Assembly (NCBI GenBank): GCA_004299305.1
Contig: SCPZ01000036.1
Span: 27,801 to 91,800 of the forward strand
Direction of reading: 5' to 3'
Source: Methylobacter sp.
GTDB taxonomy: Bacteria; Pseudomonadota; Gammaproteobacteria; Methylococcales; Methylomonadaceae
Length of the DNA stretch: 64,000 nt
Part shown: positions 61,131 through 64,000 of the stretch, one piece after another
Layout of the letters: each line of letters starts with the position of its first letter
How positions within the stretch are numbered: the stretch's first letter is position 1
Program-made: the position numbers and the translations under genes
The notes under the pieces: model-generated
What the model was told of the DNA's origin: nothing
The model's database searches: none
Seen by the model: the letters and a program-made list of their open reading frames with translations, nothing else

Positions 61131-63779
61131 ATGTCAAACTTTGCTAAAGAAATAATACCTGTCAATCTCGAAGACGAGATGAAACAGTCCTATCTCGATT
61201 ACGCTATGAGCGTTATCGTCGGTCGAGCCCTTCCAGATGTCAGAGACGGCCTTAAGCCGGTGCATCGCCGTGTGTTATATGCGATGAGTGAGTTGGGCAA
61301 TGACTGGAACAAACCCTATAAAAAATCGGCGCGTGTGGTCGGTGACGTGATCGGTAAATATCACCCTCATGGCGATACCGCTGTTTACGATACGATGGTG
61401 CGGATGGCGCAGGATTTTTCGATGCGCTATATGCTGATCGACGGGCAGGGCAACTTCGGTTCGGTTGACGGCGATTCACCAGCGGCGATGCGTTACACCG
61501 AAGTGCGCATGTCGAAAATCGCCCATGAATTGCTGGCCGACCTGGACAAGGAAACCGTCGATTTCGCGCCCAACTACGACGAATCGGAGTCCGAACCTAA
61601 GGTATTGCCGACCCGCGTACCGACTTTACTAATTAACGGTTCATCCGGCATTGCGGTCGGTATGGCCACCAATATTCCGCCTCATAATTTGTCCGAAGTG
61701 ATCAGCGCTTGTCTGGCGATGATCGATCAGCCTGACCTTACCGTACATGATTTGATGGCTCATGTCCCCGGCCCCGATTTTCCTACTGCGGCCATTATTA
61801 ATGGCGCTTCCGGTATTTACAACGCTTATACGACCGGACGCGGCAAGATCTATTTACGCGCACGCTGCCATTTTGAAGATATTGGCGACAGCAGTCGGCA
61901 AGCGATTATTACCACTGAATTACCTTATCAGGTCAACAAGGCCAGACTGCTAGAGAAAATCGCCGAGCTGGTTAAGGAAGGCAAGCTTGAAGGCATTTCC
62001 GGTTTGCGCGATGAATCGGACAAGGACGGTATGCGTATGGTAATTGAGCTGCGTCGCGGCGAAATGCCCGAGGTGGTGTTAAACAACCTATATAAGCAGA
62101 CGCAATTCCAGACCGTGTTCGGCATCAATATGGTCGCTTTGCTGGATGGTCGTCCGCATTGCATGAATCTTCGGGAGATTATCAGCGCCTTTATTAATCA
62201 CAGACGCGAAATCGTCACCCGTAGGACGATTTATAACCTGCGCAAGGCCAGGGAAAGAGCGCATATTTTGGAAGGGCTTGCGGTTGCTTTAGCTAATATC
62301 GACGAAATGATTGCGTTGATTAAAGCGGCAGCTAATCCAGCCGAAGCTAAAGTCGGTTTGTTGGAGAAAAATTGGGATGCAGGACTGGTTGCGGCCTTGT
62401 TGGATCGTGCCGATGCGGATCGCTCCAGGCCGGATGATTTGCCGGTGGAGTTCGGTATTCATGCCGGAATTTATCGTCTGTCCGAAACCCAGGCTCAGGC
62501 TATTCTCGACTTGCGCCTGCATCGCTTGACCGGTCTTGAGCAGGACAAGATTGTTAACGAATACAAGCAATTGCTGGAGCAGATTGACGAATATCTGTTT
62601 ATTCTGGGTAGCGATGTTCGCTTGATGGAAATCATCAGGGAAGAGTTGGTAGCTATTAAGGAGCAGTATTCCGACGAACGACGCACCGAAATCATCCAGA
62701 ATCATTCGGATTTATCCGATGAAGACCTGATTACCGAGGAAGATATGGTTGTAACCATGTCACACGAAGGCTATGTCAAGTCCCAACCATTGAGCGATTA
62801 CAAGGCGCAACGTCGCGGCGGTCGCGGCAAGTCGGCGACGGCCACTAAAGAGCTGGATTATGTCGATAAGCTGATTGTGGCCAATACCCACGATACTATT
62901 TTGTGCTTTTCATCCTTGGGCAAGGTTTACTGGCTTAAAGTCTATCAGTTACCGGTTGCCAGCCGTGCGGCCAGAGGCAAGCCTTTCGTTAACTTGTTGC
63001 CGCTGGAGCAAGGCGAAAAAATCAATGCGATTCTGCCGATCCGCGAATTTACCGACAGTAAGTTTATATTCATGGCTACTTCTGCGGGTACTGTTAAAAA
63101 GACCCCGTTAATGGAATTTGAGCGGCAACGCACCAACGGTAAAATCGCCATCGATCTAAGGGAAGGCGATACCCTGGTCGGCGTTGCGGTGACCGACGGT
63201 CAACAAAACGTGTTGTTGTTTAGCAGCACCGGTAAGGCGGTCTGTTTTAACGAAGAAGATGTGCGCTCCATGGGTAGGACGGCATCCGGCGTGCGCGGAA
63301 TCCGCTTACAGGAAGGGCAAAAAGTCATATCCCTGATTATCGCTAGCGAAGGCACGGTGTTGAATATCACCGAGAACGGTTTTGGCAAGCGCACCAAGCT
63401 GGAGGAATTTACCTGTCATAAGCGCGGCGGTCAGGGCTTGATTGCGATACAAACATCTGAGCGTAATGGTGCAGTGGTTGGTGCGGTACTGGTCAATGAT
63501 CATGATGAAATTATGTTGATTACCGATGGCGGCACCTTGGTTCGTACTCGAGTTGACGGCATTTCGGTGGTCGGACGTAACACCCAGGGCGTAACGATTA
63601 TCCGATTGGATAAGAAAGAAAAAGTGATCGGCGTTGACCGCATTGAAGGTTTGGCTGGGGTGGATGATGCCGATGATGATCTTTTGGATGATGGAGCATT
63701 AGATGTTGGTTTGATCTCAGAGGATGATTTGGATTCTGCTGATAATGTAGATAATGATGTGGAAACTGGTGAAGAATAA
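61131..63779 (+). CDS. gyrA: DNA gyrase subunit A
   Basis: A protein of 882 residues (E. coli has 875). Catalytic Y122 is in [10 protein letters not shown]. The quinolone-determining region reads [20 protein letters not shown], so position 83 is Thr, not Ser, and position 87 is Asp. The GyrA box QRRGGRG begins the C-terminal wrapping domain, and the tail is strongly acidic ([11 protein letters not shown]). Gyrase introduces negative supercoils with GyrB, which is not in this window. A plausible promoter lies 126 bases upstream. Confidence 0.98.
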   Translation: MSNFAKEIIPVNLEDEMKQSYLDYAMSVIVGRALPDVRDGLKPVHRRVLYAMSELGNDWNKPYKKSARVVGDVIGKYHPHGDTAVYDTMVRMAQDFSMRYMLIDGQGNFGSVDGDSPAAMRYTEVRMSKIAHELLADLDKETVDFAPNYDESESEPKVLPTRVPTLLINGSSGIAVGMATNIPPHNLSEVISACLAMIDQPDLTVHDLMAHVPGPDFPTAAIINGASGIYNAYTTGRGKIYLRARCHFEDIGDSSRQAIITTELPYQVNKARLLEKIAELVKEGKLEGISGLRDESDKDGMRMVIELRRGEMPEVVLNNLYKQTQFQTVFGINMVALLDGRPHCMNLREIISAFINHRREIVTRRTIYNLRKARERAHILEGLAVALANIDEMIALIKAAANPAEAKVGLLEKNWDAGLVAALLDRADADRSRPDDLPVEFGIHAGIYRLSETQAQAILDLRLHRLTGLEQDKIVNEYKQLLEQIDEYLFILGSDVRLMEIIREELVAIKEQYSDERRTEIIQNHSDLSDEDLITEEDMVVTMSHEGYVKSQPLSDYKAQRRGGRGKSATATKELDYVDKLIVANTHDTILCFSSLGKVYWLKVYQLPVASRAARGKPFVNLLPLEQGEKINAILPIREFTDSKFIFMATSAGTVKKTPLMEFERQRTNGKIAIDLREGDTLVGVAVTDGQQNVLLFSSTGKAVCFNEEDVRSMGRTASGVRGIRLQEGQKVISLIIASEGTVLNITENGFGKRTKLEEFTCHKRGGQGLIAIQTSERNGAVVGAVLVNDHDEIMLITDGGTLVRTRVDGISVVGRNTQGVTIIRLDKKEKVIGVDRIEGLAGVDDADDDLLDDGALDVGLISEDDLDSADNVDNDVETGEE

Positions 63780-64000
63780 GTTTTGTTTGTTGTAGATTGT
63801 CTATTTTATAGGGCTTTCAATAAATACTAAAAAATCAGGATAGGATATGTATTTGGTTGAATTGATGCCTAAGGCAATTAAGGCGATTTCCTGCGAAAAA
63901 TATACCCACCTGACTGGTCTTTTTGTCCGTCTGCTGCGTTGTAAAAATGGTTGCATAGCTCGCTATGCGCCCATTTTTACGCCTCGGCAACTGCTCCTGC
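63780..64000. repeat. Post-gyrA gap: short reading frame running into dispersed repeats to the window end
   Basis: A frame opens at 63847 but soon enters repeat DNA. 63886-63939 is the second copy of the sequence found before tpsA (44605). 63941-63980 folds into a 40-base hairpin (GTAAAAATGG with CCATTTTTAC and GCATAGC with GCTATGC). 63983-64000 repeats 30883-30900 exactly. It looks like an assembly of repeats, not a gene. Confidence 0.65.

Overview
The window looks like a chromosomal segment of a gammaproteobacterium, most plausibly a methanotroph of the Methylococcales. This is inferred from the gene set and order: mltD / yafS-type methyltransferase / rnhA, kdsB behind a Trm112-like protein, hom-thrC close to recJ, yciB-yciI-bolA, sdhCDAB-sdhE, msrPQ, rlmL and gyrA, together with a cytochrome P460-type haem protein and many short palindromic dispersed repeats. 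No rRNA, tRNA, CRISPR array, intact insertion sequence or prophage was recognised. The species is not determined by anything seen here.

Layout. 1-14.3 kb is mostly housekeeping: cell-wall turnover (partial mltD), RNase HI, a rhomboid protease, an SrmB-like helicase, a CheY-like receiver, a large FAD protein, a three-gene lipid-type operon (CarS-like / YbhP-like phosphoesterase / CDP-alcohol phosphatidyltransferase), KDO activation, and alanine and threonine synthesis. 14.4-18.2 kb is an accessory islet between thrC and recJ: hicB with a C-terminally altered hicA, coupled to an 822-residue SIR2-STAND protein that is a candidate anti-phage effector, followed by decayed ParE-type toxin-antitoxin remnants. 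18.2-29.6 kb is again core: recJ, a periplasmic-type foldase, bolA, yci genes, and the succinate dehydrogenase operon, which is interrupted between sdhA and sdhB by a vapBC-like module. 29.6-32.3 kb is AT-rich and decayed, with a MORN-like lipoprotein, a REP palindrome, a fragment of a REP-associated transposase and a dead hicBA pair.

32.3-52 kb is the most unusual part. It holds a cyclic-nucleotide-binding/rhodanese protein with an HD-domain protein, a MotA/MotB-like stator pair, and a large divergon. The minus arm of the divergon encodes a CNB protein whose C-terminus resembles the flagellar switch protein FliG, a secreted Cys-containing protein, a CHASE2 nucleotidyl cyclase, a TpsB (FhaC/ShlB) transporter and a TPR-CHAT protease-like protein. 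The plus arm encodes a TpsA filamentous haemagglutinin-type exoprotein and a 1295-residue C-type-lectin/Ig-like/RTX adhesin. My reading (inference) is a cyclic-nucleotide-controlled surface adhesion and secretion locus in which a FliG-like module has been recruited as an output domain.

52-64 kb returns to ordinary genes: msrPQ, acylphosphatase, rlmL, an FKBP isomerase, a lytic transglycosylase, a double PilZ protein, a P460-type cytochrome, a low-molecular-weight tyrosine phosphatase, a dienelactone hydrolase and gyrA. Palindromic or inverted repeats sit in many intergenic gaps. At least two lie in frame inside coding sequences (the YbhP-like gene and rlmL), and one 144-bp MITE-like element carries an 8-bp target duplication.
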